Positions 7,871 to 18,806 of a stretch of 64,000 bases of DNA are shown piece after piece; within the stretch, counting starts at the first letter, position 1; each line of letters opens with the position of its first letter. Source of the DNA: Pseudomonas marincola (GTDB lineage Bacteria; Pseudomonadota; Gammaproteobacteria; Pseudomonadales; Pseudomonadaceae); assembly GCF_900116605.1 (NCBI RefSeq), contig NZ_FPBC01000007.1, forward strand, positions 124,001 through 188,000. The letters are read 5' to 3'. A model generated the notes under the pieces. The model saw nothing but the letters and a program-made list of their open reading frames with translations, was not told where the DNA came from and ran no database searches. The position numbers and the translations under genes were made by a program.

Positions 7871-10582
7871 TCAACGCCCACGGCGGGCCTTCCATTTGCG
7901 AATCACCCACTTCTCCAGTTCCACTGCGAGGAAAACCAAAGCGCCGATGCCAATGGCAACCAACCAGTTACTGAATGGCAAAGGCTGGGTATCGAAGGCT
8001 GACTGCATGAAGGGTACATACAGCACCAGGCATTGCAGGAGAATCAGCGCCAGCGTTACGGCGAGTAAGGCGCCGTTGCGAAGCATGGCGGCGTTCAGGG
8101 AGAACTCCTCCTGCAGGCGACAGTTGAACAAGTAAGCCCACTGCGAAATAACCAGCGTGTGCAGAACCATGGTCCGGATGTGGTTGGTGTCGGCATTGTT
8201 GGCCAGCATCCACGTATCTACCGAGAACGCCGCAGCCGTTAGCAGGATGCCGACGAAAATCACCCGCCACAGAGTAAAGCCACCAAGAATCGACTCATGA
8301 ACGTCGCGCGGCTTGCGCCGCATCATCCCCGATTCGCCGGGTTCGAAAGCCAAACCGAAAGACAAGGTGGTAGCAGTCGCCATGTTCATCCACAGAACTT
8401 GCAGCGGCGAAAGCGGAACCACCATCCCTGCGAGAATGGCGATAACGATGATTAACCCTTGCGCCATACTGGTTGGCAAGACGAACAGCACCGTCTTCTT
8501 CAGGTTGTCATAGACCCGCCGGCCCTCACGCACGGCTCCGGCAATTGTCGAGAAGTTATCGTCGGTTAGCACCATGTCGGCGGCCTCTTTGGTCACCTCG
8601 GTGCCCTTGATACCCATGGCGATGCCAACGTCTGCCTGCTTCAGCGCCGGCGCGTCATTGACGCCATCGCCGGTCATGCCTACAACCTGATCATTCGCTT
8701 GCAGAGCACGCACCAGCCGCAGTTTGTGTTCGGGGCTGGTCCGCGCGAACACTGAATACTGCATGGCACGCGACTTCAACTCGCTGTCGTCGATGGCCTC
8801 CAGTTCATGGCCAGTCATGGCGCGCAAGTCGGTGCCCATGCCAAGCATGCCGGCGATGGCCACGGCAGTATCCGGGTGGTCGCCGGTAATCATCTTGACC
8901 TGAATACCCGCCTGCCGGCACATGGCGATAGCTTCGATCGCCTCGGGGCGCGGCGGGTCCATCAACCCGGCAATGCCGAGAAAGACCATACCCTGCTGCA
9001 CATCCGGATGATCAATCTCGCTATCAGCGCCAGGCACTGGCCGGTAAGCAGCCGCCAGCATGCGCAAGCCCTGGCTGGCGATATGGCCCATCTCACGCTC
9101 CCAGTAATCGCGATCCAGCGGTTGGATACCATCTTTACCCAATTGCTGCTCGCACATACCCAACAACACATCGGGTGCGCCTTTCAGGTAGATCAGGTTT
9201 TCATCGCCAACATCGCAGCGTCGGGCCATGTACTTGTACGATGAGTCGAAAGGAATCTTGCCCAGCCGCCTTACTTCCTGCGCAGGCAGCTCAGCCTTAC
9301 GCGCCAGCACCTTGAGCGCGCCTTCGGTAGGGCCACCGACCACACCCCAGCGCCCGCTGTCATCGCGCTGCACGCTGCTGTCGTTACAGGTATCAACTGC
9401 GCGGATAAAGGCCTCGAGGTTCGGGTGATCGGCCCAGTTAATCGGCGCAGTACCACCCGCCAGCGTGATACGGCCCTTGGGCTCGTAGCTCTGCCCTTCG
9501 ACGTTAAAGCTGGTATCGGCAGTCAGCACGCTCCTGACCGTCATTTCGTTCATGGTCAGGGTGCCGGTCTTGTCCGAACAAATAACGCTCATCGCACCAA
9601 GCGTCTCGACCGTCGGCAGCTTGCGAATAATCGCCTTGTTGGTCGCCATGCGCTGCACACCGATGGACAAGATCATCGAGACAATCGCTGGCAGCCCCTC
9701 GGGCACCGCCGCCACGGCCAGGCTGATCAGCGACAGCAACAGCTCGCCGAACGGGTAGTCATGCAAGAAGAAGCCGATGACAAAAAGCACCAGCATCATG
9801 CCGACGATGAGCTGGAAGATACGCTTGCCCATCTGGTCGATCTGCCGCAGCAGCGGAGTCCGGCTCTCATCCACCGTGGCGATCATACGGTTGATCTTGC
9901 CCAGCTCGGTAGACACACCGGTCTCGACTACCACGCCCTTGGCGTTTCCCGCGCTGACACTGGTACCGGAAAACGCCAGATTGAGCCGATCAGCCAGCAG
10001 CACCTCTTGGTCGATGACCTCGACCTGCTTGTCCACAGTCATGGACTCGCCCGTGAGCATCGACTCCTCGACCTGTAAGTGATGCGCCTCATACAGCCGC
10101 ACATCCGCCGGAATCTTATCGCCGGGACGCAGGATGACTATGTCACCCGGCACCAGCTCGCGGGCGTCAATCTTCATCTTGTTGCCGTTGCGCACCACCT
10201 GAGCATGACTGCTGAGCATGCCGCGCAACGCCGCCAGGGATTTCTCCGCCTTGTTCTCCTGAAAGAAGCCAATGGCGGCGTTGATCACTGCCACACTGAG
10301 GATCACCACCGTGTCGGTCCAGTGCCCCATCAGCGCGGTAGCGGCTGCGGCCGCCAGCAAAATATAAATCAGCACATCGTTGAAATGCCGGGCGAAACGT
10401 AGCCAGACCGGATCAACGGCCTTGGCTGGCAAGGCATTGGCGCCCACGCGAAGCAGCCGCGCGGCAGCCTCTTCCGGAGCCAGCCCGCTGGTGCTGGTTT
10501 GCAGATCGGCCATCGCCTGCTCCGCACTCTTGCGGTACCACTGGCTCGGGTGATCTTGCGTGTTGGGTTGCATCGAATCCAT
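7871..10582 (-). CDS. P2-type cation-transporting ATPase
   Basis: 903 residues, inner-membrane pump. In order: an N-terminal cation ATPase domain, membrane helix pair 1-2 (about 67-108), actuator domain with TGES (177-180), helix 4 with PEGLP (294-298), phosphorylated Asp337 in DKTGTLT, a nucleotide-binding domain, the hinge motif TGDGVNDAPAL and six C-terminal helices. The layout is that of SERCA/PMR1-like pumps. The helix-6 motif reads NMATA, where Ca pumps have NxxTD, so calcium as substrate is uncertain; Na, K or Mn are alternatives. SD GGGAGGA lies five bases before the ATG at 10580-10582. The gene stands alone. Confidence 0.88.
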   Translation of the reverse strand: MDSMQPNTQDHPSQWYRKSAEQAMADLQTSTSGLAPEEAAARLLRVGANALPAKAVDPVWLRFARHFNDVLIYILLAAAAATALMGHWTDTVVILSVAVINAAIGFFQENKAEKSLAALRGMLSSHAQVVRNGNKMKIDARELVPGDIVILRPGDKIPADVRLYEAHHLQVEESMLTGESMTVDKQVEVIDQEVLLADRLNLAFSGTSVSAGNAKGVVVETGVSTELGKINRMIATVDESRTPLLRQIDQMGKRIFQLIVGMMLVLFVIGFFLHDYPFGELLLSLISLAVAAVPEGLPAIVSMILSIGVQRMATNKAIIRKLPTVETLGAMSVICSDKTGTLTMNEMTVRSVLTADTSFNVEGQSYEPKGRITLAGGTAPINWADHPNLEAFIRAVDTCNDSSVQRDDSGRWGVVGGPTEGALKVLARKAELPAQEVRRLGKIPFDSSYKYMARRCDVGDENLIYLKGAPDVLLGMCEQQLGKDGIQPLDRDYWEREMGHIASQGLRMLAAAYRPVPGADSEIDHPDVQQGMVFLGIAGLMDPPRPEAIEAIAMCRQAGIQVKMITGDHPDTAVAIAGMLGMGTDLRAMTGHELEAIDDSELKSRAMQYSVFARTSPEHKLRLVRALQANDQVVGMTGDGVNDAPALKQADVGIAMGIKGTEVTKEAADMVLTDDNFSTIAGAVREGRRVYDNLKKTVLFVLPTSMAQGLIIVIAILAGMVVPLSPLQVLWMNMATATTLSFGLAFEPGESGMMRRKPRDVHESILGGFTLWRVIFVGILLTAAAFSVDTWMLANNADTNHIRTMVLHTLVISQWAYLFNCRLQEEFSLNAAMLRNGALLAVTLALILLQCLVLYVPFMQSAFDTQPLPFSNWLVAIGIGALVFLAVELEKWVIRKWKARRGR

Positions 10583-11026
10583 AAAGTCCTCCCAATTGAC
10601 GCCCTGAATAGGAAGCGGGCGCGGGACTAATCAGCACGGACGAGCACATGCTGGGGTGTTCGCCCTCACTCCTGAATGCAGGAGTCTAGACAGTAATTAT
10701 CCTCCCTTGCCCGGAGGCGGATTTGATGCAGGTCAGGGGTCTTTCTTCACCGGCCTGGCACAACTCTGGACAGCTGTGGACACTGCAGTACGCGTTGGTT
10801 GCGATGCCAGCCATTTAAGAATGGCACTACGTTCTGGAGGCTAATGGGTTGCCTGTTTGATCTGACTGAGACCTGAATTGCCAGAAAGCCAGTGCATCGA
10901 GCCTTAGCCCGGTCTTTCGTGGAGAGGCAAAGGCTCGCGTTTGATGAGGCAAAACCGAAGAACCTTGCCAAACAACGAATAGGAGTCGATATCAAGTCGC
11001 TCCGAAACTAGACTCGATAGGTATGT
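10583..11026. other. Gene-free stretch between the ATPase and an autotransporter relic
   Basis: No frame here has a good start, SD and protein-like composition. The minus-strand open frame at 10747-10995 is not recognisable. The region probably holds the ATPase promoter and decayed DNA joined to the relic that follows. Confidence 0.45.
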
Positions 11027-11216
11027 AACGTCACGTGAGTGGTGCGAAGCAAAGTTTCCAGCAGCCCTTTTCAGGTTGATGGCTTGCCCGTTGCTGATGA
11101 CACGGCTGTGCTTGATGGCGATCAGCTCCAGCGTGAAGTTAGGTCTTGCCTACACCGGTCAATTCGCCAGTAATGTTACTGACAGTGGCGTTAGCTCCCA
11201 GCTGATTGTGGAGTTC
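11027..11216 (+). pseudogene. Relic of an autotransporter beta-barrel C-terminus
   Basis: Frame 11039-11116 reads VVRSKVSSSPFQVDGLPVAD and on to DTAVLD; after a frameshift near 11117 the text continues AISSSVKLGLAYTGQF (11118-11165) and SNVTDSGVSSQLIVEF (to 11216). This matches the usual end of type V secretion barrels (S-F-x-V-x-G-x-P-(I/V)-A-x-D-x-A ... GLxYxGQFxxxxxDxxVxxxLxWxF). An in-frame TGA (11036-11038), the frameshift and the lack of any upstream passenger show that it is dead. It is read by eye only. Confidence 0.55.
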
Positions 11217-11297
11217 TGTCAGCTACAGACTGTCCGCAGGTGTGGACTGTGACAGCCACACATTGACCGGCGTAATACGCTGGCCAAGGAGCAGAAA

Positions 11298-12056
11298 ATT
11301 AAATCGTCTCTCGTAACCTGTTCAAGCTACTTGCTGGCCGCATTTATGTTGATGGCCGGCTCGATGAGCCACGCCGCCGAGGATATACGTACTGAGCGGG
11401 TACATTTCAAGAAAGGCACGAGCGGCGCGGTGGTCGAGGGCACCATCAAGGGTTACCAAGTTGTCGACTATGTATTGAATGCCCGCGAAGGCCAGCAGAT
11501 GCAGGCCAGTCTGGCGACAAAAAATACAGCTACCTATTTCAACATTCTGGCGCCCGGCGAGACTGAACAAGCCATGTTCAACGGCTCCATGGACGAAAAC
11601 CAGTACGAAGGCATTTTGCCGAAAAGTGGCGACTACAAGATTCGCGTTTACATGATGCGATCTGCAGCGCGCCGCAACGAGGTAGCGCCGTACCGACTTG
11701 AAATGAACATCAACGCTGTAACTTCAACTTCTGAGGCACCCAGCAACGATGTTCTGGTGCCGGGAACAGAATTCCATGCCACCGGCTCGATCCCCTGCTC
11801 GATGACCCGAGGTCAGCCGGCTGGCACCTGTGAATTTGGCGTGGTGCGCAGCGGTAATGGCGGCGGCACGGTGACGATCAGCAAAGGCGACGGTGGCAAG
11901 CGCGTCATCTTTTTCGAGAATGGCAACGCAACCGGCTACGATCAGAGTCAGGCTGACACCGGTAAGTTTTCTGCCAGCAAAGAGGCCGATCTGAGCATCA
12001 TCCGCATCGGTGACGAGCGCTACGAAATTCCCGATGCGGTTGTATTTGGGGGCTGA
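11298..12056 (+). CDS. Secreted PliG-like (g-type lysozyme inhibitor-like) protein, probable ATT start
   Basis: From ATT at 11298 the product is 252 residues and opens MKSSLVTCSSYLLAAFMLMA, with the rest of a signal peptide cut near SHAAED. The mature part has the region DYVLNAREGQQMQASLAT... YFNILAPGETEQAMFNGS ... GILPKSGDYKIRVYMMRSAA, like PliG-type inhibitors and related exported proteins of Pseudomonas. A second half carries Cys pairs and a Gly-rich beta region. AAGGAG (11286-11291) is six bases before the ATT. The nearest standard starts (TTG 11331, ATG 11346) have no SD and cut the signal peptide. Lysozyme inhibition is only a suggestion. It probably forms a unit with the next gene. Confidence 0.7.
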   Translation: MKSSLVTCSSYLLAAFMLMAGSMSHAAEDIRTERVHFKKGTSGAVVEGTIKGYQVVDYVLNAREGQQMQASLATKNTATYFNILAPGETEQAMFNGSMDENQYEGILPKSGDYKIRVYMMRSAARRNEVAPYRLEMNINAVTSTSEAPSNDVLVPGTEFHATGSIPCSMTRGQPAGTCEFGVVRSGNGGGTVTISKGDGGKRVIFFENGNATGYDQSQADTGKFSASKEADLSIIRIGDERYEIPDAVVFGG

Positions 12057-12079
12057 AACCAAAACGCACAGAGGCGCTC

Positions 12080-12361
12080 ATGGAATACATCGCGCAAGTT
12101 TTGATCGGTAAACCCCTGAACATACTTATCGTATCTGTTCTGTTATTCGTGGGATTCCTTGCCGTGCGAAACAGAGCAAAACGCCCGCCAAGACTCAGCG
12201 GCGCCTTATTGCTGGCGGCGATTTTGTGGGCTGTTTATGCGGCCTGGGAATGGCTGATTTTGCTATATACGCCCGAAGCAAATATCCGCGTCGACTTGCT
12301 GCTGATCTGGCCTGTGCTGACAGCTTCCCTGTTGTGGGTGGTATTTCGCTGCTTTCGATAA
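12080..12361 (+). CDS. Small membrane protein of unknown function
   Basis: 93 residues with three predicted membrane helices (about 10-28, 41-62 and 73-90) and a short positively charged loop (RNRAKRPPR). No family is recognised. It starts 23 bases after the PliG-like gene, with GAGG just upstream, so the two are probably co-transcribed. A hairpin with an 11-bp stem (12431-12456) lies 70 bases downstream but lacks a T run. Confidence 0.6.
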   Translation: MEYIAQVLIGKPLNILIVSVLLFVGFLAVRNRAKRPPRLSGALLLAAILWAVYAAWEWLILLYTPEANIRVDLLLIWPVLTASLLWVVFRCFR

Positions 12362-12521
12362 TTGGCTTTCAGCTCTACGTCTGGGTGACACCAGTCTTGC
12401 AAAGGTTCATGCGCTTGAAGGAGACACGCGTGGACGGTGCAAGGGTGCACCGTCCAGCATGATCAGAGTTTGCAGGGTTGCTGCGCGGCAGACTTAATGG
12501 CTAAAAATCTGTCCTAACTGC

Positions 12522-14372
12522 TTACTCAACAGTAACCGACTTGGCCAGGTTGCGTGGCTGATCGACGTCGGTGCCTTTGAGTACGGCAACGTAGTACGAG
12601 AGCAACTGCAGCGGAATGGTGTACAGAATCGGCGCCAGCGCATCGTGGATGTGCGGCATGTTCACCACGTGTGTGCCTTCGCCATTGCTCATGGCCGCTT
12701 GCTCATCGGCGAACACGATCAGCTCGCCGCCACGGGCGCGTACTTCCTGAAGGTTGGATTTGAGCTTTTCCAGCAGTTCGTTGTTCGGCGCAACGGTGAC
12801 CACCGGCATATCGGCATCAACCAGCGCCAACGGGCCGTGCTTCAGCTCACCGGCCGGATACGCCTCGGCGTGGATATAGGAGATTTCCTTGAGCTTGAGT
12901 GCGCCCTCCATTGCTACGGGATACTGCGCGCCACGACCGAGGAACAGAGTGTGATGCTTCTCGGCGAAGTGCTCAGACACCTTCTCAACCACATGATCCA
13001 TCGCCAGCGCTTCGCCCAAACGCGTCGGCAGGCGGCGCAGTTCGGCAACCAGTTCGGCCTCGACTTTCGCCTCTAGCGTGCCACGCACCCGGCCCAACGC
13101 CAGGGTCAGCAGCATCAGGGCTACCAACTGTGTGGTGAAGGCTTTGGTCGATGCCACGCCAATTTCCGGGCCTGCCAGCGTGAGCAGAGTCAGGTCGGAT
13201 TCACGTACCAGCGAGCTGATGCCCACATTGCAAATCGCCAGGCTGGCAAGATAGCCGCCATTGCCTGGGGATAAGTCTTTGGCATTGCGCAAGGCGGCCA
13301 AGGTGTCGGCGGTTTCACCGGACTGCGAAATGCTTACGAACAGCGTGTCTGGCTGTACCACGACCTTGCGGTAACGGAACTCGCTGGCTACTTCGATCTG
13401 GCATGGAATGCCGGCTAACTCTTCGAGCCAGTAACGCGCGACCATACCGGCGTGATAGCTGGTGCCGCAGGCCACAATCTGGATGTTCTTGGCTTTGGCA
13501 AAAATCTCGGCCGCTTGCGGGCCGAACGCCTGAACCAGAACATGATCTTCACCCAGACGGCCTTCCAGCGTGCGCTGCACAACGCTGGGTTGCTCGTGAA
13601 TCTCTTTGAGCATGAAGTGGCGGAACTCGCCTTTATCCGCCGCCTCAGCGCCTTCGTGATACTGCACTTGTTCGCGGGTGACCGGCGCACCGCTGACATC
13701 CCAGATCTGTACGCTGTCACGGGTGATCTCAGCGATGTCGCCCTCTTCGAGGTACATGAAGCGATCGGTAACCTGACGCAGCGCCAGTTGATCGGAGGCC
13801 AGGAAGTTTTCGCCCAGACCCAAACCAATCACCAGCGGGCTGCCACTGCGCGCCGCCAGAATACGATCCGGTTGTTTGGCACTGATAACCGCCAGACCGT
13901 ATGCACCGTGCAGTTGCTTAACGGCGATTTTAAGCGCAGCCGCCAGGTCCGGCTGAGTTTTCAGGGTGTGGTCGAGCAGGTGCACGATCACTTCGGTGTC
14001 GGTATCCGAGCTGAAGGTGTAACCGAAGCCCTTGAGCTCTTCGCGCAGAGCTTCATGGTTTTCGATGATGCCGTTGTGCACAACGGCCAGCTGATTACCG
14101 GAGAAATGCGGGTGCGCATTGCGCTCGCTCGGTGCACCGTGGGTGGCCCAACGTGTGTGCGCGATACCGACGCGACCCGGCAACGGATCAGCCGCGAGCG
14201 CAGCATCGAGTTCGCTGACCTTACCGACACGGCGGCGGCGATCAAGTACCCCAGCGTCATTGATCAGGGCAACACCCGCGCTGTCGTAACCGCGATATTC
14301 GAGGCGCTTGAGCCCCTCGACCAACACCGCCGTGATATTACGCTCAGCTACCGCACCGACGATTCCACACAT
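12522..14372 (-). CDS. glmS: Glutamine--fructose-6-phosphate aminotransferase (isomerizing)
   Basis: 616 residues. Makes glucosamine-6-phosphate from fructose-6-phosphate and glutamine, the first step towards UDP-GlcNAc for peptidoglycan and LPS. The N-terminal glutaminase domain starts MCGIVGA with catalytic Cys2 and contains RGYDSAG and HTRWATHG; two SIS isomerase domains follow ([17 protein letters not shown]) and the end is the conserved KSVTVE. The length is normal for Pseudomonas. It lies 11 bases downstream of glmR on the same strand, so the two are probably co-transcribed. The intergenic region downstream of this gene is the place where Tn7-type elements insert in many bacteria; none is seen here. 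No glmS ribozyme is seen. Confidence 0.98.
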   Translation of the reverse strand: MCGIVGAVAERNITAVLVEGLKRLEYRGYDSAGVALINDAGVLDRRRRVGKVSELDAALAADPLPGRVGIAHTRWATHGAPSERNAHPHFSGNQLAVVHNGIIENHEALREELKGFGYTFSSDTDTEVIVHLLDHTLKTQPDLAAALKIAVKQLHGAYGLAVISAKQPDRILAARSGSPLVIGLGLGENFLASDQLALRQVTDRFMYLEEGDIAEITRDSVQIWDVSGAPVTREQVQYHEGAEAADKGEFRHFMLKEIHEQPSVVQRTLEGRLGEDHVLVQAFGPQAAEIFAKAKNIQIVACGTSYHAGMVARYWLEELAGIPCQIEVASEFRYRKVVVQPDTLFVSISQSGETADTLAALRNAKDLSPGNGGYLASLAICNVGISSLVRESDLTLLTLAGPEIGVASTKAFTTQLVALMLLTLALGRVRGTLEAKVEAELVAELRRLPTRLGEALAMDHVVEKVSEHFAEKHHTLFLGRGAQYPVAMEGALKLKEISYIHAEAYPAGELKHGPLALVDADMPVVTVAPNNELLEKLKSNLQEVRARGGELIVFADEQAAMSNGEGTHVVNMPHIHDALAPILYTIPLQLLSYYVAVLKGTDVDQPRNLAKSVTVE

Positions 14373-14383
14373 AGTTGCTCTCC

Positions 14384-15154
14384 TTAAGCCTCGACACTTA
14401 CGCAGATCAGATTGATCCCGCGTGCGCTCAATTGTTCACGAGCGTCTGCCGACAGGCGCTCATCAGTAATTAGGGTATTCACATTGCCCCAGGGCAATTC
14501 CAGATTGGGGATCTTGCGGCCAATCTTGTCACTCTCAACCATTACCACCACTTCCCGGGCGACTTCAGCCATGACACGGCTCAGGCCCAGCAGTTCATTG
14601 AACGTCGTGGTGCCACGATGCAGATCGATACCGTCTGCGCCAATGAACAGTTGATCAAAATCGTAGGAACGCAGCACTTGCTCAGCGACCTGGCCCTGAA
14701 ACGACTCGGAATGCGGGTCCCAAGTGCCGCCAGTCATCAGCAGAACGGGCTCATGCTCGATATCACGCAGGGCGTTGGCGACATTCAGCGAATTGGTCAT
14801 GACCACCAGCCCCGGCTTGTGGCCGAGCTCGGGAATCATGGCCGCGGTGGTGGTGCCGCTGTCGATGATAATGCGCGCATGCTCGCGAATCCGCGCCACG
14901 CCAGCTTTGGCAATGGCCAGCTTATAAGGCGAAACCTTCTGACCCGCATCGGCAATAAATTCCTGCGGCATCAGCACCGCGCCGCCATAGCGCCGCAGTA
15001 ATAAACCGTTGGTCTCAAGTGCAGCGAGGTCTTTGCGAATGGTCACTTCAGAAGTCGAAAAGGCTTTTGCCAGCTCATCCACACTCACCTCACCCTGCTC
15101 ATTGAGCAAAGCAAGGATGGAGTGACGACGTTGCGGGGTGTTGCGTTTTGACAT
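14384..15154 (-). CDS. glmR: DeoR/GlpR-family regulator GlmR
   Basis: 256 residues. The N-terminal winged helix (about 6-58) contains the DeoR signature with [20 protein letters not shown]; a C-terminal sugar-phosphate-sensing domain follows ([15 protein letters not shown]). It sits between glmU and glmS, the fixed place of glmR in Pseudomonas, where it is thought to control amino-sugar synthesis. It is separated from glmU by a terminator, so it has its own promoter, close to a group of DnaA boxes. Confidence 0.9.
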   Translation of the reverse strand: MSKRNTPQRRHSILALLNEQGEVSVDELAKAFSTSEVTIRKDLAALETNGLLLRRYGGAVLMPQEFIADAGQKVSPYKLAIAKAGVARIREHARIIIDSGTTTAAMIPELGHKPGLVVMTNSLNVANALRDIEHEPVLLMTGGTWDPHSESFQGQVAEQVLRSYDFDQLFIGADGIDLHRGTTTFNELLGLSRVMAEVAREVVVMVESDKIGRKIPNLELPWGNVNTLITDERLSADAREQLSARGINLICVSVEA

Positions 15155-15225
15155 GCTAAGTTTCGATTCGAAAGATAATTGCGTGAATCAAAACCTAATG
15201 AGGCTTTTTGGTCAAGTAAAACCAC

Positions 15226-15256
15226 AAAAAAGGCCGCCAAATGGCAGCCTTTTTTA
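15226..15256. terminator. Terminator between glmU and glmR
   Basis: AAAAAAGGC-C-GCCA-AA-TGGC-A-GCC-TTTTTT: a seven-pair stem with one internal mismatch and A/T runs on both sides, so it works on either strand. It ends glmU transcription. Confidence 0.8.
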
Positions 15257-15302
15257 CTTATCAACAGAGCAAACGAAACTTAGCTAGGCTTTATGCACAA
15301 GG

Positions 15303-15395
15303 TGCTTTTATCCACAACGATTGAAAAAATCGCGCTTGGATAACTTCTCAGCCTAACCAGTCGGCTGTGGATAAGCCTCAGCGCTTACCCACAAG
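15303..15395. promoter_or_regulatory. DnaA-box group between glmU and glmR
   Basis: Two perfect 9-mers, TTATCCACA (15308-15316, plus) and TGTGGATAA (15366-15374, minus), and a one-mismatch box TTACCCACA (15385-15393) lie within 90 bases. Binding by DnaA is likely; the effect (titration or control of nearby genes) is unknown. Confidence 0.5.
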
Positions 15396-15399
15396 CCTC

Positions 15400-16761
15400 T
15401 TACTTGTTTTTGATTGGCCGCTTCCAGCCAGCAATATTGCGCTGCCGGGCCCGGCCAACAGCCAGGTTATCCACCGGTACTTCGCTGGTAATAACCGAAC
15501 CCGCGCCTGTCACCGCGCGATCACCCAGACTCACCGGGGCAACCAATGAGCTGTTCGAGCCGATAAACACGTCTTCACCCATCACGGTGCGGTGCTTATT
15601 GGCGCCGTCATAGTTACAGGTGATGGTGCCTGCGCCGATGTTGCTGCGCGCACCGATTTCAGCGTCACCCAGATAGCTCAGGTGGCCCGCTTTGGCGCCT
15701 TCGCCCAGCACCGCGTTCTTCAACTCGACAAAGTTACCCACATGGGCTTTTTTGCCCAGCACAGCGCCAGGCCGCAGACGTGCGAATGGACCGCAATCAC
15801 TGCCTTCGCCCATCTCAGCGCCTTCGAGGTGGCTGTTGGCTTTGACCACAACGCCTTTGCGCAGGATCGAGTCCTTGATGAAGCAGTTGGCGCCGATTTG
15901 CACGCCATCCTCGATCACCACTTTGCCTTCGAGAATCACGTTGATGTCGATCATCACGTCGCGACCGACAGTCACCTCACCGCGCAGGTCAAAACGCGCT
16001 GGATCACGCAGGGTCACGCCCTGTGTCATCAGTGCACGTGCGGCGCGCTGCTGGTAATGACGCTCAAGCTCGGCGAGCTGGATCCGGTCATTGGCGCCCT
16101 GCACTTCCATCGCATCCAATGGCTGTTCAGTGGCAACGACCAGACCATCGTTGACGGCCATCGCAATCACGTCAGTCAGGTAATACTCGCCTTGAGCGTT
16201 GCTGTTGGACAACCGGCCGAGCCACTCGCCAAGCTTGCTAGCCGGAACGGCAAGAATGCCGGTATTGCCTTCGGTAATCAGGCGCTGCGCTTCGCTGGCG
16301 TCCTTGTGTTCGACGATAGCCTCAACCTGGCCTGCGGCGTTACGCACGATGCGGCCATAGCCGGTCGGGTCTGGCAGGGTCACGGTGAGCAAGCCCAGTT
16401 GCTGGTCGGAGACCTGCAGCAGCAGACGCTCAAGGGTACTTTTTTCAATCAGCGGTACATCGCCGTACAGGATCAGTACACGCTCAGCTGTTAATGCCGG
16501 CAGAGCCTGCGCAACCGCGTGGCCTGTGCCCAACTGCTCGGTTTGCATGACAAAGTTGAGGTCATCGCCGGCCAGGCGTTCACGCACGGTGTCCGCACCG
16601 TGGCCGATGACCACATGAATGCCCTGCGGCTGAAGCTCACGCGCGGTGTCGATGACGTGGCCAAGCATGGATTTGCCGGCAACCGGGTGAAGAACCTTGG
16701 GCAAAGCTGAACGCATCCGCGTGCCTTGGCCTGCTGCGAGAATCACGATATCAAGGGACAT
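15400..16761 (-). CDS. glmU: Bifunctional UDP-GlcNAc pyrophosphorylase / GlcN-1-P acetyltransferase
   Basis: 453 residues. Cytoplasmic enzyme that acetylates glucosamine-1-phosphate and then joins it to UMP from UTP. The N-terminal Rossmann domain opens with LAAGQGTRM (8-16) and the lysine of LPKVLHP; the C-terminal half is a left-handed beta helix of hexapeptide repeats with the acetyltransferase [11 protein letters not shown]. It works with the glmS product after GlmM. The terminator of the ATP synthase operon lies upstream, so glmU has its own promoter in 16762-16840. Confidence 0.97.
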   Translation of the reverse strand: MSLDIVILAAGQGTRMRSALPKVLHPVAGKSMLGHVIDTARELQPQGIHVVIGHGADTVRERLAGDDLNFVMQTEQLGTGHAVAQALPALTAERVLILYGDVPLIEKSTLERLLLQVSDQQLGLLTVTLPDPTGYGRIVRNAAGQVEAIVEHKDASEAQRLITEGNTGILAVPASKLGEWLGRLSNSNAQGEYYLTDVIAMAVNDGLVVATEQPLDAMEVQGANDRIQLAELERHYQQRAARALMTQGVTLRDPARFDLRGEVTVGRDVMIDINVILEGKVVIEDGVQIGANCFIKDSILRKGVVVKANSHLEGAEMGEGSDCGPFARLRPGAVLGKKAHVGNFVELKNAVLGEGAKAGHLSYLGDAEIGARSNIGAGTITCNYDGANKHRTVMGEDVFIGSNSSLVAPVSLGDRAVTGAGSVITSEVPVDNLAVGRARQRNIAGWKRPIKNK

Positions 16762-16835
16762 AACGAAGATTTACCGGTGATTGAAGGTGAATTTCGAGGA
16801 GCACTGATCGACTGTTTCCTTGATCAATCAGTAGA

Positions 16836-16862
16836 AAAACAAAAGGGTAGCCTAAGCTACCC
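16836..16862 (-). terminator. Terminator of the ATP synthase operon
   Basis: On the minus strand GGGTAGC-TTAG-GCTACCC is followed by TTTTGTTTTT. The stem is perfect (16845-16851 with 16856-16862) and starts 34 bases after the atpC stop. Confidence 0.92.
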
Positions 16863-16895
16863 CTTTATTTATACACAGAGAAATCAAAGCGCTGA

Positions 16896-17321
16896 TTAGC
16901 CGCCAAATTTCTTGCGCAGCTGCTGAACTGTACGCAGTTGAGCCGTAGCTTCAGCCAAGCGTGCAGCGGCAGAGCCGTAATCGAACTCGGCGCCTTGCTC
17001 ATGCAGTGCTTTCTCAGCAGCCTTGAGGGCTTCCTGAGCGGCAACTTCATCGAGATCTGCAGCGCGCTGCACGGTGTCGGCGAGAACCTTGACCATGTTT
17101 GGCTGCACTTCGAGGAAACCACCTGAGATGTAGAACACCTCTGCTTCACCGCCTTGCTTGATCAAGCGGATCGGACCCGGCTTGAGATCAGTGATCAGCG
17201 GCGCGTGGCCTGGAGCGATACCGATATCACCCAGGTTACCGTGCGCAATCACCATCTCGACCAGGCCGGAAAACATCTCCGCTTCTGCGCTGACGATATC
17301 GCAATGGACTGTCATAGCCAT
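16896..17321 (-). CDS. atpC: F1Fo ATP synthase epsilon subunit
   Basis: 141 residues. Part of the F1 central stalk; couples rotation to catalysis and inhibits ATP hydrolysis when extended. The N-terminal beta sandwich (about 1-87, with [14 protein letters not shown]) and the C-terminal helical pair (about 90-135) are both visible. Last gene of the nine-gene atp operon, followed by a strong terminator. A perfect DnaA box (17344-17352) lies in the 78-base gap to atpD. Confidence 0.97.
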   Translation of the reverse strand: MAMTVHCDIVSAEAEMFSGLVEMVIAHGNLGDIGIAPGHAPLITDLKPGPIRLIKQGGEAEVFYISGGFLEVQPNMVKVLADTVQRAADLDEVAAQEALKAAEKALHEQGAEFDYGSAAARLAEATAQLRTVQQLRKKFGG

Positions 17322-17399
17322 AACCTTGCCTCACATAACAGCTTGTGGATAACATTTTACACACAAGCCGATGCGCCTGTTGCCAGGCGCAAACGGTGA

Positions 17400-18806
<1,407 letters not shown>

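Noticed and set aside
10747..10995. 82-codon minus-strand frame as a transposase remnant
   Set aside because: Could not be matched to any known transposase motif by eye; no inverted repeats found around it.
12431..12456. 11-bp hairpin as terminator of the small membrane protein gene
   Set aside because: Perfect stem but no T run on either strand; left as an unassigned hairpin.
14373..14383. glmS ribozyme upstream of glmS
   Set aside because: Only 11 bases separate glmR and glmS; no space for the ribozyme, which belongs to Gram-positive bacteria.
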